Source of the DNA: Pseudonocardia alaniniphila
Lineage (GTDB): Bacteria > Actinomycetota > Actinomycetes > Mycobacteriales > Pseudonocardiaceae
Length of the DNA stretch: 64,000 nt
Reading direction: 5' to 3'
Assembly: GCF_022524485.1 (NCBI RefSeq)
Contig: NZ_JAKXMK010000003.1
Span: 124,001-188,000, forward strand
Part shown: positions 17,326 through 25,559 of the stretch, piece after piece
Layout of the letters: every line of letters begins with the position of its first letter
Numbering within the stretch: the first letter of the stretch is position 1
The notes under the pieces: generated by a model
The model's database searches: none
Seen by the model: only the letters and a program-made list of their open reading frames with translations
Told to the model about the DNA's origin: nothing
Translations under genes and position numbers: made by a program

Positions 17326-18158
17326 GGCGCGCTGCGAGCGGGCATGCCGAGCAGGACGTTCATCCGACCGCTGGCGAAGCCCTGCAGGTCCAGGGCGCAG
17401 AAGTCGAAGCCTGCCGAGCGGACCACCGCGTCCAGCTCCCCGCGCAGCTGCGCAGCGCGGGGCACCTCGTCGGCGGGAACCTCGATCCGCGCGACCGCGC
17501 CACCCGCGTGGACCCGCACCCGGCAGACGGGGAACCCGAGCTCGCGCACCCCCACCTCGGCGAGCTCGACGCGGTGCAGCACCTCCGGCGTCACCGGGTC
17601 GCCGTACGCCACCCGGGAGGCGAGACACGCCGCGGCCGGCTTCTCGGCGGTGTCGAGGCCGAGGGCCACGCTCACCTGGCGCACCTCGGCCTTGCCGAAG
17701 CCGACGTCGAGGAGCGGGGCGATCGCGCCCCGCTGGCTCGCGGCCCGCTGGCCCGGCCGATGGTCGCCCAGGTCGTCCATGTTGGTGCCGAGGGCGATGC
17801 GGGCACCGGACAGGGTGGCCAGCGGCCCGAGCGCGTCGAACAGTGCCGTCTTGCAGTGGAAGCAGCGGTCGGCGCCGTTGGCGACGTACTCGGGCCGGTC
17901 GAGCTCGTCGGTGTCCACCTCCACGTGGGCGATACCGCGGCCACGGGCGAACTCCTTGGCGGCGATGCGCTCCGCCCGCGGCAGGCTGGCCGACACCGCG
18001 GTGACCGCCACGGCACGCTCACCGAGCTGCTCGGCCGCCACGGCGGCCACGAGGGCCGAGTCGACCCCTCCCGAGAACGCCACGAGCAGTCGCTGCTCGC
18101 TGCGCAGCCGACCTCGCAGAGCGGCGAGGAGGGCATCCACCGGTAGTTGCGTGCGCAC
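17322..18158 (-). CDS. larE: LarE, pyridinium-3,5-bisthiocarboxylic acid mononucleotide synthase (sulfur insertion)
   Basis: LarE (278 residues) is a PP-loop ATPase that turns the two carboxylates of the LarB product into thiocarboxylates. The PP-loop LLVAFSGGVDSALVA is near residue 22. Cysteines occur in ADRCFHCKTALFD and KPAAACLASR; in L. plantarum a cysteine at the CLASR-type position is the sacrificial sulfur donor, whereas multi-cysteine enzymes may use an Fe-S cluster. It is first in the lar run. The start GTG at 18158 lies 6 nt after TACAGT (leaderless); much longer open frames upstream are antisense to the STAS-RsbW genes. Confidence 0.92.
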   Translation of the reverse strand: MRTQLPVDALLAALRGRLRSEQRLLVAFSGGVDSALVAAVAAEQLGERAVAVTAVSASLPRAERIAAKEFARGRGIAHVEVDTDELDRPEYVANGADRCFHCKTALFDALGPLATLSGARIALGTNMDDLGDHRPGQRAASQRGAIAPLLDVGFGKAEVRQVSVALGLDTAEKPAAACLASRVAYGDPVTPEVLHRVELAEVGVRELGFPVCRVRVHAGGAVARIEVPADEVPRAAQLRGELDAVVRSAGFDFCALDLQGFASGRMNVLLGMPARSAP

Positions 18159-18164
18159 CAGGTC

Positions 18165-18170
18165 ACTGTA
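18165..18170 (-). promoter_or_regulatory. -10 box TACAGT of larE (leaderless)
   Basis: TACAGT on the minus strand ends 6 nt before GTG 18158. The divergent gap to the STAS gene (18159-18356) holds no ORF. No clear -35 is seen. Confidence 0.5.
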
Positions 18171-18356
18171 TGTGTGCCGTGCGGGGACCCACCACCGGAC
18201 AGCGGTGCTGCGTGCCGATGCACGTCGGCGCAAGGGTAGGGTTTCGCCTGACGCGCCCGAGACCCCATCGTTTCGACCGAGGTACTTGCGGAGCTCCGGT
18301 TGGTGCTTCCTCGATCCGGCCGGGCCAGCGTCTGACAGGCGCCGGAGGTGGAGACC

Positions 18357-18755
18357 ATGCCCGACCCCGCACAGCCCGGGTCGAATGCGCCCGCTGCCGA
18401 TCCGGTCGGCGAGTTCCTCGGCACCGTCATCACACGGTCCCGGCCCGGCACCGTCGTCCTCGAGGTGCAGGGCGAAGTGGACACCCTCACCGCACCCCAG
18501 TTCTCGGCCGCCGTCGACGAGCTGATGAACGATCGCGCGAGCAGGCTCGTCGTCGACCTGACCGGTGTGACGTTCCTGGCCTCGAGCGGTCTGGCCGTCC
18601 TCATCCAGGCGGCGCACCGGGCCGACGAGCGCGGTGCGAGACTTCGGCTGGTCGTGAGCACCCGGGCCGTCCGGCGTCCGCTGGAGGTCACCGGCACCGA
18701 CCAGCTCTTCGACATGTACGCCGACACGCGCCACGCGACCGGCGACGATGATTGA
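18357..18755 (+). CDS. STAS-domain anti-anti-sigma factor (RsbV type)
   Basis: This 132-residue single STAS domain protein has the phosphorylation loop FLASSGLAVL at about 73-82, with Ser76 at the position of the acceptor Ser58 of SpoIIAA. When dephosphorylated it should capture the RsbW-like kinase encoded next, releasing the sigma factor. The ATG at 18357 is chosen over the in-frame GTG at 18348, because that GTG lies inside the Shine-Dalgarno sequence (GGAGGTGG). It is first in the operon STAS-RsbW-sigma and divergent from larE. Confidence 0.9.
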   Translation: MPDPAQPGSNAPAADPVGEFLGTVITRSRPGTVVLEVQGEVDTLTAPQFSAAVDELMNDRASRLVVDLTGVTFLASSGLAVLIQAAHRADERGARLRLVVSTRAVRRPLEVTGTDQLFDMYADTRHATGDDD

Positions 18756-18823
18756 TCCCTCACACAGCGGGTAGCAAGATGACCGATCACGTTCCCAGCA
18801 CGACCGGAAGGAGACCCGGCAGC

Positions 18824-19264
18824 GTGTCCGACCTGGACGGCCTCTCGCCCGCCGAGACGCTCGACGGGGCCTCGACCGTCGAGGTCCGGACGTCGGCGAG
18901 CGCCGCGCTGATCCCCACGATCCGCGCCGTCGCCTCGGACCTGGCCGCGCGAGCGGACTTCGACCTCGACGCCATCTCCGATCTTCGGATGGCCGTCGAC
19001 GAGGCCTGCGCCACCCTGGTCGACGTCGCCGCACCGTCCTCGATGCTGCTGTGCACCTTCATGGTGCGTTCGGAGCGCATCGAGGTCCACGCCGAGGTAC
19101 AGGCCCGGCACCCCGATGCCGCGGTGTCCACCGACACGTTCGGATGGCGCGTACTCCAGACCCTCGCCGACGACGTCGCCGTGCACCACGAGCCCGGTGT
19201 CGGCGGAGCGGGGCCCACCGTCGGCATCCGCCTGGACAAGCGCTCCGGCGATCTACCACGGTGA
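18824..19264 (+). CDS. RsbW/SpoIIAB-like anti-sigma factor serine kinase
   Basis: This HATPase_c_2-type protein (about 146 residues from the GTG at 18824) binds and inhibits a sigma factor and phosphorylates STAS antagonists. The ATP-site N-box is DLRMAVDEACATLV, and the C-terminal lid/G-box region is DTFGWRVLQTLADDV and GPTVGIRL. GTG 18824 has AAGGAG upstream. An in-frame ATG at 18779, with a poorer ribosome site, would add 15 residues. Its stop overlaps the sigma start as GTGA, so the pair is translated together in equal amounts, as is usual for anti-sigma/sigma pairs. Confidence 0.87.
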   Translation: MSDLDGLSPAETLDGASTVEVRTSASAALIPTIRAVASDLAARADFDLDAISDLRMAVDEACATLVDVAAPSSMLLCTFMVRSERIEVHAEVQARHPDAAVSTDTFGWRVLQTLADDVAVHHEPGVGGAGPTVGIRLDKRSGDLPR

Positions 19265-20040
19265 CCAGGGCCGATCCCGAGTACGGCCACCTCGCTCCCC
19301 TGCTCGAGCGGTATGCGGCGCTGGAGCCGGACGACCCTGACCGCGAGAGGCTGCGCGAGGAGCTCGTTCGCGGCTTCCTGCCGGTGGCCCAGCACATCGC
19401 GCGCCGGTTCTCCAACCGGGGCGAGCCGCTCGACGACCTCGTGCAGGTGGCGACCGTCGGTCTCATCAACGCCATCGACCGGTACTCCCCGGAACGCGGC
19501 AGCGACTTCTTCTCCTTCGCCGTGCCCACGATCAGCGGCGAGGTACGCAGGCACTTCCGTGACCTCGGCTGGTCGATGCGGGTGCCGCGACGGCTCAAGG
19601 ACCTGCACGTGTCCATCAACGGTGCGGTCTCGGAGCTGTCGCAGAACCTGGGCCGGGCACCGAAACCCACCGAGATCGCCGAGCTGCTCGGCGTGCCGGT
19701 GTCGGACGTGCTCGAAGGGCTCGAGGCCTCGGAGGCCTACCGCAGCTCGTCGCTGGACGAGATGCTCTCGTCCGAGCAGGGCAGCGCCACCGTGGGAGAG
19801 CTGGTCGGCGCGGCCGACGCGGAGCTGGATCGCGTCGACTTCCGCCAGGCACTGCGCCCCGTGCTCGCCGAGCTCGCCGAACGCGAGCGCACCATCGTCC
19901 TGCTGAGGTTCTTCGGCAACATGACGCAGACACAGATCGCTGATCGCGTCGGGATCTCGCAGATGCACGTCTCCCGCCTGCTGGCCCAGACCCTCGACCG
20001 GCTTCGCTCGCGGCTGGACCCAGAGACCCGCGTCAGCTGA
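19261..20040 (+). CDS. SigB/SigF-family (group 3) RNA polymerase sigma factor
   Basis: This is a 259-residue sigma-70 protein with regions 2, 3 and 4. Region 2 includes EPLDDLVQVATVGLINAIDRY and FFSFAVPTISGEVRRHFRD; region 3 starts at WSMRVPRRLKDLH; region 4.2 is the helix-turn-helix MTQTQIADRVGISQMHVSRL. The length and the phrase RVPRRLKDLHVSI are typical of stress/sporulation sigma factors controlled by partner switching. The GTG at 19261 overlaps the RsbW stop. Likely input is the two STAS proteins and the LOV-PP2C phosphatase at 2959-5172. It belongs to the SigF/SigB/SigG group; the exact name is not assigned. Confidence 0.92.
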   Translation: MTRADPEYGHLAPLLERYAALEPDDPDRERLREELVRGFLPVAQHIARRFSNRGEPLDDLVQVATVGLINAIDRYSPERGSDFFSFAVPTISGEVRRHFRDLGWSMRVPRRLKDLHVSINGAVSELSQNLGRAPKPTEIAELLGVPVSDVLEGLEASEAYRSSSLDEMLSSEQGSATVGELVGAADAELDRVDFRQALRPVLAELAERERTIVLLRFFGNMTQTQIADRVGISQMHVSRLLAQTLDRLRSRLDPETRVS

Positions 20041-20070
20041 CCTTCGGCTCGTTCCTGCGGAGGGAGACTC

Positions 20071-21294
20071 ATGACTGGCCAACCCGAACACGTGATGATC
20101 ATCGGAGCGGGCCTCGGCGGCCTGCGCACCGTCGAGCAGCTGCGCTCGGCGGGATACCAGGGACGGATCAGCCTCGTGGGCGCGGAGCAGCACGCTCCGT
20201 ACGACCGGCCGCCGCTGTCCAAGCAGATCCTCACCGGCGACTGGGAGCCCGAGCGCACCGCGCTGACCGGGCTCGACGAGCTCGAGGACCTGGGCGTCCG
20301 CGTCCACCTCGGGATGGCGGCCGTGGCGCTGCGGCCCGGCGGTGGCGGCACCGGCTGGAGCCCGGGGGCCACCTCCGGCCACGAGCTCGAGCTCTCCGAC
20401 GGCGCCACGCTGCACGGTGACGCCGTGGTGATCGCCACCGGCCTGGTGGCCCGCACGCTGCCCGGGCAGCCCGACTCCGTCCACACGTTGCGCACACTGG
20501 ACGACGCACTCGCCCTGCGCGCCACCCTGACCCAGATCGAGTCGCTGCTCGTCGTGGGCGGCGGTTTCATCGGCGCGGAGGTGGCGAGCGCGGCCCGGCA
20601 GCTCGGGGTCGCCGTCACCGTCCTGGAGGGCCTACCCGTGGTCCTCGCCCGCGCCCTCGGGCCCGACGTCGGGGCGATCGCAGGCCGGCTGCTCGTGGAG
20701 GGCGGCGTCGACCTGCGCACCGGTGTGAAGATCACCGGGTTCACCGACTCCACCGGCCCCGGCGTGGGCGTCGAGCTGGCCGACGGCTCGAGCGTCTCGG
20801 CCGACGCCGCGGTGGTCGGCATCGGCGGCGTTCCACGGCTGGACTGGCTGGCGAGCTGCGGGCTCGACCTCGGCAACGGTCTGCCCTGCGGTCCCACCGG
20901 CCGGATCCACGGGCTGGACGCCGGGTGGGCCGTGGGCGACGTGGCTGCCTGGGACGACCCGGTGCACGGTGAGCGCTACCGCGACGAGCACTGGACGAGC
21001 GCCTCCGACCAGGCTGCGGTGGTGGCTCGCGACATCCTCGGCGCCGCTCCCCCGCCCGCGACCGTGCCCTACTTCTGGTCCGACCAGTTCGGTCTCAAGA
21101 TCCAGCTCCTCGGCCGCCCGGAGCTGGCCGACTCGGTGGTGCCCCTCCACGGTGAGGGCTTCGACGGAGGTCCCGTCCGCGGCACCGTGGCCGGGTACCT
21201 CGACGGCGACCGGCTGATGGCCGTGGTCGGCTTCGGCGCGGCCCGGACCGTCACCCGCTACCGCATGCAGGTGGCCGAAGGCGCAACCCTGTAG
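20071..21294 (+). CDS. FAD-dependent ferredoxin-reductase-like NAD(P)H oxidoreductase
   Basis: The 407-residue protein of the pyridine-nucleotide reductase family has FAD-binding IIGAGLGGLRTVEQLRSAG (10-28), APYDRPPLSKQIL, the NAD-binding LLVVGGGFIGAEVAS (about 159-173), and the second FAD segment DAGWAVGDVAAW, followed by the reductase C-terminal domain (VPYFWSDQFGLKIQLLG). This is the layout of rubredoxin/ferredoxin reductases that feed cytochromes P450 or ring dioxygenases. No such partner is adjacent. It follows the sigma gene by 30 bp with its own GGAGGGAG, so it could be co-transcribed with it. Confidence 0.87.
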   Translation: MTGQPEHVMIIGAGLGGLRTVEQLRSAGYQGRISLVGAEQHAPYDRPPLSKQILTGDWEPERTALTGLDELEDLGVRVHLGMAAVALRPGGGGTGWSPGATSGHELELSDGATLHGDAVVIATGLVARTLPGQPDSVHTLRTLDDALALRATLTQIESLLVVGGGFIGAEVASAARQLGVAVTVLEGLPVVLARALGPDVGAIAGRLLVEGGVDLRTGVKITGFTDSTGPGVGVELADGSSVSADAAVVGIGGVPRLDWLASCGLDLGNGLPCGPTGRIHGLDAGWAVGDVAAWDDPVHGERYRDEHWTSASDQAAVVARDILGAAPPPATVPYFWSDQFGLKIQLLGRPELADSVVPLHGEGFDGGPVRGTVAGYLDGDRLMAVVGFGAARTVTRYRMQVAEGATL

Positions 21295-21303
21295 GGCCCG
21301 GGG

Positions 21304-21525
21304 TCAGCGGAAGATGCGGCGGATGAACGCGATGGCGAGCAACGCCCCCACGGCCATGAGGCCGTAGCGGATCCTCGGGTCGTCGAGCTGCTCGTGCACG
21401 CTCTCCTTTCCGGCGTCCACCAGGCGCTTCGGGCTGGCCCGCTCGCCCAGCGCGTCCAGGCTCTCGGCGAGCGCGTCCCTGGCCTGCTCGATCTCACGCT
21501 GGATGGTGTCCGGGTCGCGCGCCAC
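21304..21525 (-). CDS. DUF3618 small membrane protein
   Basis: This 73-residue protein has an amphipathic DUF3618 segment (DPDTIQREIEQARDALAESL), a basic linker, and one C-terminal transmembrane helix (YGLMAVGALLAIAFI) followed by RRIFR. It is common in actinobacteria, where it often sits with DUF1469/phage-holin-superfamily genes; none is adjacent here. The GTG at 21525 is chosen because AGGAGG lies 4-5 nt before it. It is convergent with the flavoprotein gene, 9 bp apart. Function unknown. Confidence 0.8.
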   Translation of the reverse strand: MARDPDTIQREIEQARDALAESLDALGERASPKRLVDAGKESVHEQLDDPRIRYGLMAVGALLAIAFIRRIFR

Positions 21526-21647
21526 GATGCCTCCTGCAGTTCGCACGGTCGAGGAGATGCCACCGTAGATCACGCGCGCCGCAGCGCTCGGCACGGCTGG
21601 GGCGGGTCGGCGCGCCACCCCCCGGCCGTGGTGCGAGTATCGCCGGC

Positions 21648-22115
21648 ATGAGTACTCGACTGGCGGTGGGCGACGCGGCCCCGGACTTCACCCTCTCCGA
21701 CGCCGACGGCAAGCCGGTGTCGCTCTCGGACTATCGCGGTCGCCGGGTCATCGTCTACTTCTACCCCGCGGCCAGCACTCCGGGGTGCACAAAGGAGGCG
21801 TGCGACTTCCGCGACAGCCTCGCCGACCTCGGCGACGCCGGGCTCGACGTCATCGGCATCTCGCCGGACAAGCCGGCCAAGATCGCGAAGTTCCGAGACG
21901 CCGAAGGCCTGAACTTCCCGCTCCTCTCCGACCCCGACAAGGAGGTCCTCACCGCGTGGGGCGCCTTCGGGGAGAAGAAGATGTACGGCAAGACCGTCAC
22001 GGGCGTGATCCGCTCCACGTTCGTGGTCGACGGCGACGGCAAGATCGAGGAAGCCCAGTACAACGTGCGCGCCACCGGGCACGTGGCGAAGCTGCGCCGG
22101 GACCTCAAGATCTGA
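21648..22115 (+). CDS. bcp: Thiol peroxidase Bcp/PrxQ
   Basis: This 155-residue thioredoxin-dependent peroxiredoxin has peroxidatic Cys47 in FYPAASTPGCTKEACDF and resolving Cys52 five residues later, the atypical 2-Cys arrangement of PrxQ/Bcp. It reduces hydrogen peroxide and organic hydroperoxides in the cytoplasm. Its 3' end overlaps the convergent GH4 gene by 11 bp, so no terminator separates them. Monocistronic. Confidence 0.95.
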   Translation: MSTRLAVGDAAPDFTLSDADGKPVSLSDYRGRRVIVYFYPAASTPGCTKEACDFRDSLADLGDAGLDVIGISPDKPAKIAKFRDAEGLNFPLLSDPDKEVLTAWGAFGEKKMYGKTVTGVIRSTFVVDGDGKIEEAQYNVRATGHVAKLRRDLKI

Positions 22116-23484
22116 GCCGCCCGGGGCCCAGCACCGCGGCCACCCCGGGCAGCGCCGCCCGGTAGGCGGCCACGAGCTCGCGCGCGACGGAGACAGAGCC
22201 GACGAGGGGATGCTGGGCGAAGGCACGCACCGCAAGCGTCACGGAGCCCGTGAACGCAGCCTCGATCGTGTCCTGCTCCACCGCCTTGACCTGCTGCAGC
22301 AGCCCGAGCATCGAGCCCGGCAGCGGATCGGTGGCCAACGGTGTGACGCCGTGCGGACCGACCATGCAGGGCACCTCGACCACCGCGGCTGCCGGCAGGC
22401 CCGGCACCGCCGAACCGTTGCGCACGTTGAGGATCAGCATGCGCGGCGAGCCGCCGGCCAGGGCCGTCATCAGCTCGAGTGCCACCTGCTGATAGCCCCC
22501 CGCCGCGACGTCGGCCGCCTCACGCGCACCCGCGCCGCTCGCGCGGCGGCTCTCCGCCATGTAGGTGGCATCGCGCTCGTCCCGTGTCCGCGACCAGCGG
22601 CGCAGGGCGTCCTCCGGGTCGGCGGTGGCCGCCGCGTCGTAGAAACGAGCCTGCTGCTCGGCGAGGAACTCGCCCCGGGTGATCGGCTCGGACCGGATCG
22701 CCGCCACCGCCTCCGGCGTCCGATAGAAGTAGTAGAGGTACTCGTTGGGCAGCGCCCCGACGGTGCGCACCCAGTCGGCGCCCATCAGCCGCACCTCCTC
22801 GATGGTGCGCAGCGCGGAGTCGTCGGCGAGCAGGTCGGGCAAGCGGTCCACACCGTTCACGCGCAGCGTGCGCAGCCAGCCCAGGTGGTTGAGCCCCACG
22901 TAGCCGACACCGAGACCGCCCCCCTCCCCGCCGGCCGGGGCGTCGCGCAGGCCCATGCCCTCGACCGCCCGGAGCGCCCGCTGCGCCAGGCCGACCGGGG
23001 AGTCGCAGATGCCGACCACCCGCTCGCCGAGCACGCGCTGCATCGCCTCGGTGATCATGCCGGCCGGGTTGGTGAAGTTGATCACCCACGCGCGCGGCGC
23101 GACCTCGGCCACACGCTGCGCCACCCGCACCGCCACCGGGACCGTGCGCAGCCCGTACGCGATGCCTCCCGCGCCGACGGTCTCCTGGCCCAGCAACCCG
23201 TGCGCCAGCGCGACGCGCTCGTCCACGGTCCGCCCGGCCAGCCCGTCAACCCGGATCGCCGAGAACACGAACCGCGCACCCCTCAGCGCCTCGTTGAGAT
23301 CGGTGGTGGTGTGCACGGCCGGGGCGCCCGGCCGCTCCATCCGGGCCAGCACGGCGCGGATCGCGGCCAGGCGCGACGGCACCACGTCGTGCAGGACGAC
23401 CTCGGTGACCGGCGAGCCGCCCGCCAGCGCGGCGTAGACCAGGGGGACCCGGAAGCCCCCGCCGCCAAGGACGGTGAGTCTCAC
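22105..23484 (-). CDS. GH4-family 6-phospho-beta-glucosidase-like glycosidase
   Basis: This 459-residue glycoside hydrolase family 4 enzyme uses NAD+ and Mn2+ in a redox-elimination mechanism. Visible features are LTVLGGGGFRVPLVYAAL (NAD loop), AWVINFTNPAGMITEAM, GICDSP (metal-ligand cysteine) and VGLNHLGWL. The closest subgroup by sequence is 6-phospho-beta-glucosidase (LicH/CelF-like). No PTS genes are present to make a phosphorylated disaccharide, so the true substrate is uncertain. The GTG at 23484 is at the family start. It is divergent from a PfkB kinase; the 155-bp gap should carry both promoters, but none is clear. Confidence 0.85.
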   Translation of the reverse strand: MRLTVLGGGGFRVPLVYAALAGGSPVTEVVLHDVVPSRLAAIRAVLARMERPGAPAVHTTTDLNEALRGARFVFSAIRVDGLAGRTVDERVALAHGLLGQETVGAGGIAYGLRTVPVAVRVAQRVAEVAPRAWVINFTNPAGMITEAMQRVLGERVVGICDSPVGLAQRALRAVEGMGLRDAPAGGEGGGLGVGYVGLNHLGWLRTLRVNGVDRLPDLLADDSALRTIEEVRLMGADWVRTVGALPNEYLYYFYRTPEAVAAIRSEPITRGEFLAEQQARFYDAAATADPEDALRRWSRTRDERDATYMAESRRASGAGAREAADVAAGGYQQVALELMTALAGGSPRMLILNVRNGSAVPGLPAAAVVEVPCMVGPHGVTPLATDPLPGSMLGLLQQVKAVEQDTIEAAFTGSVTLAVRAFAQHPLVGSVSVARELVAAYRAALPGVAAVLGPGRLRS

Positions 23485-23639
23485 GCGAGCGCCTGCACGA
23501 AGTGAGCCACCCGCCGACGGTAACGCAGGCGCCACCCGCCTCCCGCGGGCCACGGGGTGTGGCCCGGCGTTCGCGTTGCCACACGCGCGGACAAGGCGGC
23601 AGTATCCGAAGAGCACCACCGGAGGGGGATGAGTTCGCC

Positions 23640-24827
23640 GTGACCAGCGCAGCGTGGAGGGCTGTTCCCGATCCGGAGGCACTGCCGGTGGGGCCGCTGA
23701 CCTTGCCGCACGAGACGGTGTGGTGGGACCCCCTCGTCGACGTGCGTGACGCCGACTGGCCCGCGATCGACGTGTTCATGTCCGGCACGGTCTTCCTCGA
23801 CATCGTGTTCACCGGCCTGCCCACCCTCCCCGCCGCGGGCACGGAGGTGTGGGCCGGGGGGATGGCCTCCTGCCCCGGAGGCATCGCCAACCTGGCGATT
23901 GCCTCGGCCCGGCTCGGGCTGCGCACGAGCCTCGCGGCAGGCTTCGGCGACGACGTCTACGCCGACTTCTGCTGGCGCACCCTCGCCGGGCAGGAACGGG
24001 TGGACCTATCGCGCTCGCGGCAGTTCGCGGGATGGCACTCACCCGTCACGGTGTCGATGGCCGTGGATCGCGACCGCAGCATGGTCACCCACGCCCACCA
24101 CCTACCGATCAGCGCCGACACCCTGATCGGCACGCCCCCACCCTCACGGGCCGTGATCACCAGCATCGGCGCCGGGGCCGCCGAACCGGTGCTCCCCGAC
24201 TGGGTCGTCCAGGCCAGGGCGAACGGCTCGATGATCTTCGCCGACGCCGGCTGGGACCCCACCGGGGCCTGGGACCCCACCTTGTTCACCACGCTCGACG
24301 GGTGCGACGCGTTCATGCCCAACGCCGTGGAGGCCATGAGCTACACGCGCACCGACAGCCCTCGCGAGGCGCTGCACCGGCTCGCCCGCCACGTCCCGCT
24401 CGCCGTCGTCACCTGCGGCGGCGACGGGGCAATGGCTGTGGACGCCGTCACGGGCGAGGAGGCGTCGGTCCCCGCGCTACCGGTCGATGCGCTCGACCCC
24501 ACCGGCGCAGGCGACGTGTTCGGAGCCGGCCTCGTGCTGGGCACGATCGCGGGCTGGCCGCTCGAACACCGGCTGCTGTTCGCCGGGGTCTCCGCGGCGC
24601 TCGCCGTGCACGAGTTCGGCGGTTCGCTCGCCGCTCCGGGGTGGGGCGACATCGGGGACTGGTGGCGGCAGGTCGAGGAACAGGCCGCCGCGGGTCACCA
24701 GGGAGCCGACGAACTGCGCCGCCGCTACGGCTTCCTCGACGCCCTGGTGCCCCGCACCCACGTCTGCGGTGTCCGGCGCGCAGCCGCCACCATCGCCCGC
24801 CAGTCGGACCTGACCCGCCCGGTCTGA
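23640..24827 (+). CDS. PfkB-family carbohydrate kinase
   Basis: This 395-residue ribokinase-fold protein has the N-terminal glycine motif in MASCPGGIANLAIASARLGL, the catalytic loop DPTGAGDVFGAG (about 287-298; the Asp of GAGD is the base), and VTCGGDGAMAV before it. An extra ~55-residue C-terminal tail (WWRQVEEQAAAG onward) and a ~45-residue N-terminal extension make it longer than ribokinase. The start GTG at 23640 has GGAGGGGG about 11 nt upstream. Divergence from the GH4 gene suggests a shared glycoside pathway. The substrate cannot be assigned. Confidence 0.82.
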   Translation: MTSAAWRAVPDPEALPVGPLTLPHETVWWDPLVDVRDADWPAIDVFMSGTVFLDIVFTGLPTLPAAGTEVWAGGMASCPGGIANLAIASARLGLRTSLAAGFGDDVYADFCWRTLAGQERVDLSRSRQFAGWHSPVTVSMAVDRDRSMVTHAHHLPISADTLIGTPPPSRAVITSIGAGAAEPVLPDWVVQARANGSMIFADAGWDPTGAWDPTLFTTLDGCDAFMPNAVEAMSYTRTDSPREALHRLARHVPLAVVTCGGDGAMAVDAVTGEEASVPALPVDALDPTGAGDVFGAGLVLGTIAGWPLEHRLLFAGVSAALAVHEFGGSLAAPGWGDIGDWWRQVEEQAAAGHQGADELRRRYGFLDALVPRTHVCGVRRAAATIARQSDLTRPV

Positions 24828-24853
24828 GCGTATCGACCGACCCGGACCTAGTT

Positions 24854-24869
24854 TCGAACATGTGTTCGA
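24854..24869 (+). promoter_or_regulatory. LexA-binding SOS box TCGAACATGTGTTCGA
   Basis: The 16-bp perfect palindrome matches the actinobacterial LexA consensus TCGAACrnryGTTyGA at every fixed position. It lies just upstream of the -10 box of the HNH endonuclease gene and ends 12 bp before its ATG, so LexA would block transcription until DNA damage. Confidence 0.85.
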
Positions 24870-24875
24870 TATGAT
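24870..24875 (+). promoter_or_regulatory. -10 box TATGAT of the HNH gene (leaderless)
   Basis: TATGAT directly follows the SOS box and ends 6 nt before ATG 24882. Transcription would start at or next to the A of the start codon. Confidence 0.6.
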
Positions 24876-24881
24876 CCGCTC

Positions 24882-25559
24882 ATGCCCCGCGCCCGAAGCT
24901 GGACCGACGAGCAGCTCGCCGTGGCGGTGGCCGCGAGCAGCACGTTGAGCGAGGTCTGCCGGCGGCTGGGACTGCAGCCCGGCAAGTACGACGTGCTCAG
25001 CCGCCACATCCAGCGTCTCGGGCTGGACGCCTCACACCTGCCCCGCGCGGGCGCGGCGTCGCCACGCAGCTCGCGACGCTTCAGCGACAAGGACCTCATC
25101 GAGGCGGTACGCGTCGAGACGTCGGTGCACGGTGTCCTGCGACGCCTGGGCTACGAGACCAACGGCGGGATGTTCCGCTACATCGTCGCCCACATCCGCC
25201 GACTCGGCCTCGACACCAGTCACTTCCGCGGGCAGGGCTGGGCACGAGGATTGAAGCGGCCGTCCACCGGCCTCACCCCCCTCGATAAACTTCTGGTCAA
25301 GGGCTCCACAACAGGATCGAGCTCTCTTCGACTGCGGCTCGTCGCCGCAGGGCTGCTGCCCGACCGCTGTCAGGAGTGCGGACTGAACGAATGGCGAGGT
25401 CAGCCGCTTCCTCTCGCCCTGGACCACATCAACGGCGACCACACTGACAATCGTCTTGAGAACCTCCGTATCCTCTGTCCCAACTGTCACGCCATGACCG
25501 ACACGTGGTGTGGAAGGAAGAACGCCGGCGTAGCCCAACGGCAGAGGCGCGGGTCCTAG
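24882..25559 (+). CDS. SOS-controlled HNH endonuclease whose 3' end runs into a tRNA gene
   Basis: This 225-residue protein has two similar helix-turn-helix-like repeats, WTDEQLAVAVAASSTLSEVC (7-26) with RHIQRLGLDASHL, and FSDKDLIEAVRVETSVHGVL (67-86) with HIRRLGLDTSHF. A C-terminal zinc HNH nuclease domain follows: Cys163/Cys166 (CQEC), LALDHINGDHTDNRLENLRIL and Cys199/Cys202 (CPNC). The build resembles phage and homing HNH enzymes: repeats read DNA, HNH cuts. Promoter elements (SOS box, TATGAT) lie immediately upstream. Residues 215-225 are encoded by the 5' half of the tRNA gene, and the TAG stop coincides with the tRNA anticodon. More A/T-rich codons appear near the 3' end than in neighbours, consistent with transfer. 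Confidence 0.87.
   Translation: MPRARSWTDEQLAVAVAASSTLSEVCRRLGLQPGKYDVLSRHIQRLGLDASHLPRAGAASPRSSRRFSDKDLIEAVRVETSVHGVLRRLGYETNGGMFRYIVAHIRRLGLDTSHFRGQGWARGLKRPSTGLTPLDKLLVKGSTTGSSSLRLRLVAAGLLPDRCQECGLNEWRGQPLPLALDHINGDHTDNRLENLRILCPNCHAMTDTWCGRKNAGVAQRQRRGS

Noticed and set aside
22210..23505. Long plus-strand frame opposite the GH4 gene
   Set aside because: It is an antisense shadow caused by high GC; its composition (His/Arg-rich, no motif) is unlike a real protein.
23629..23643. Four-codon upstream ORF controlling the PfkB kinase start
   Set aside because: Its ATG touches the ribosome site directly (no spacing), so initiation there is unlikely.
24882..25559. Treating the whole HNH C-terminus as functional protein
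   Set aside because: Residues 215-225 come from the tRNA gene; translation into it is real as a frame, but the nuclease domain ends before, at about residue 205.
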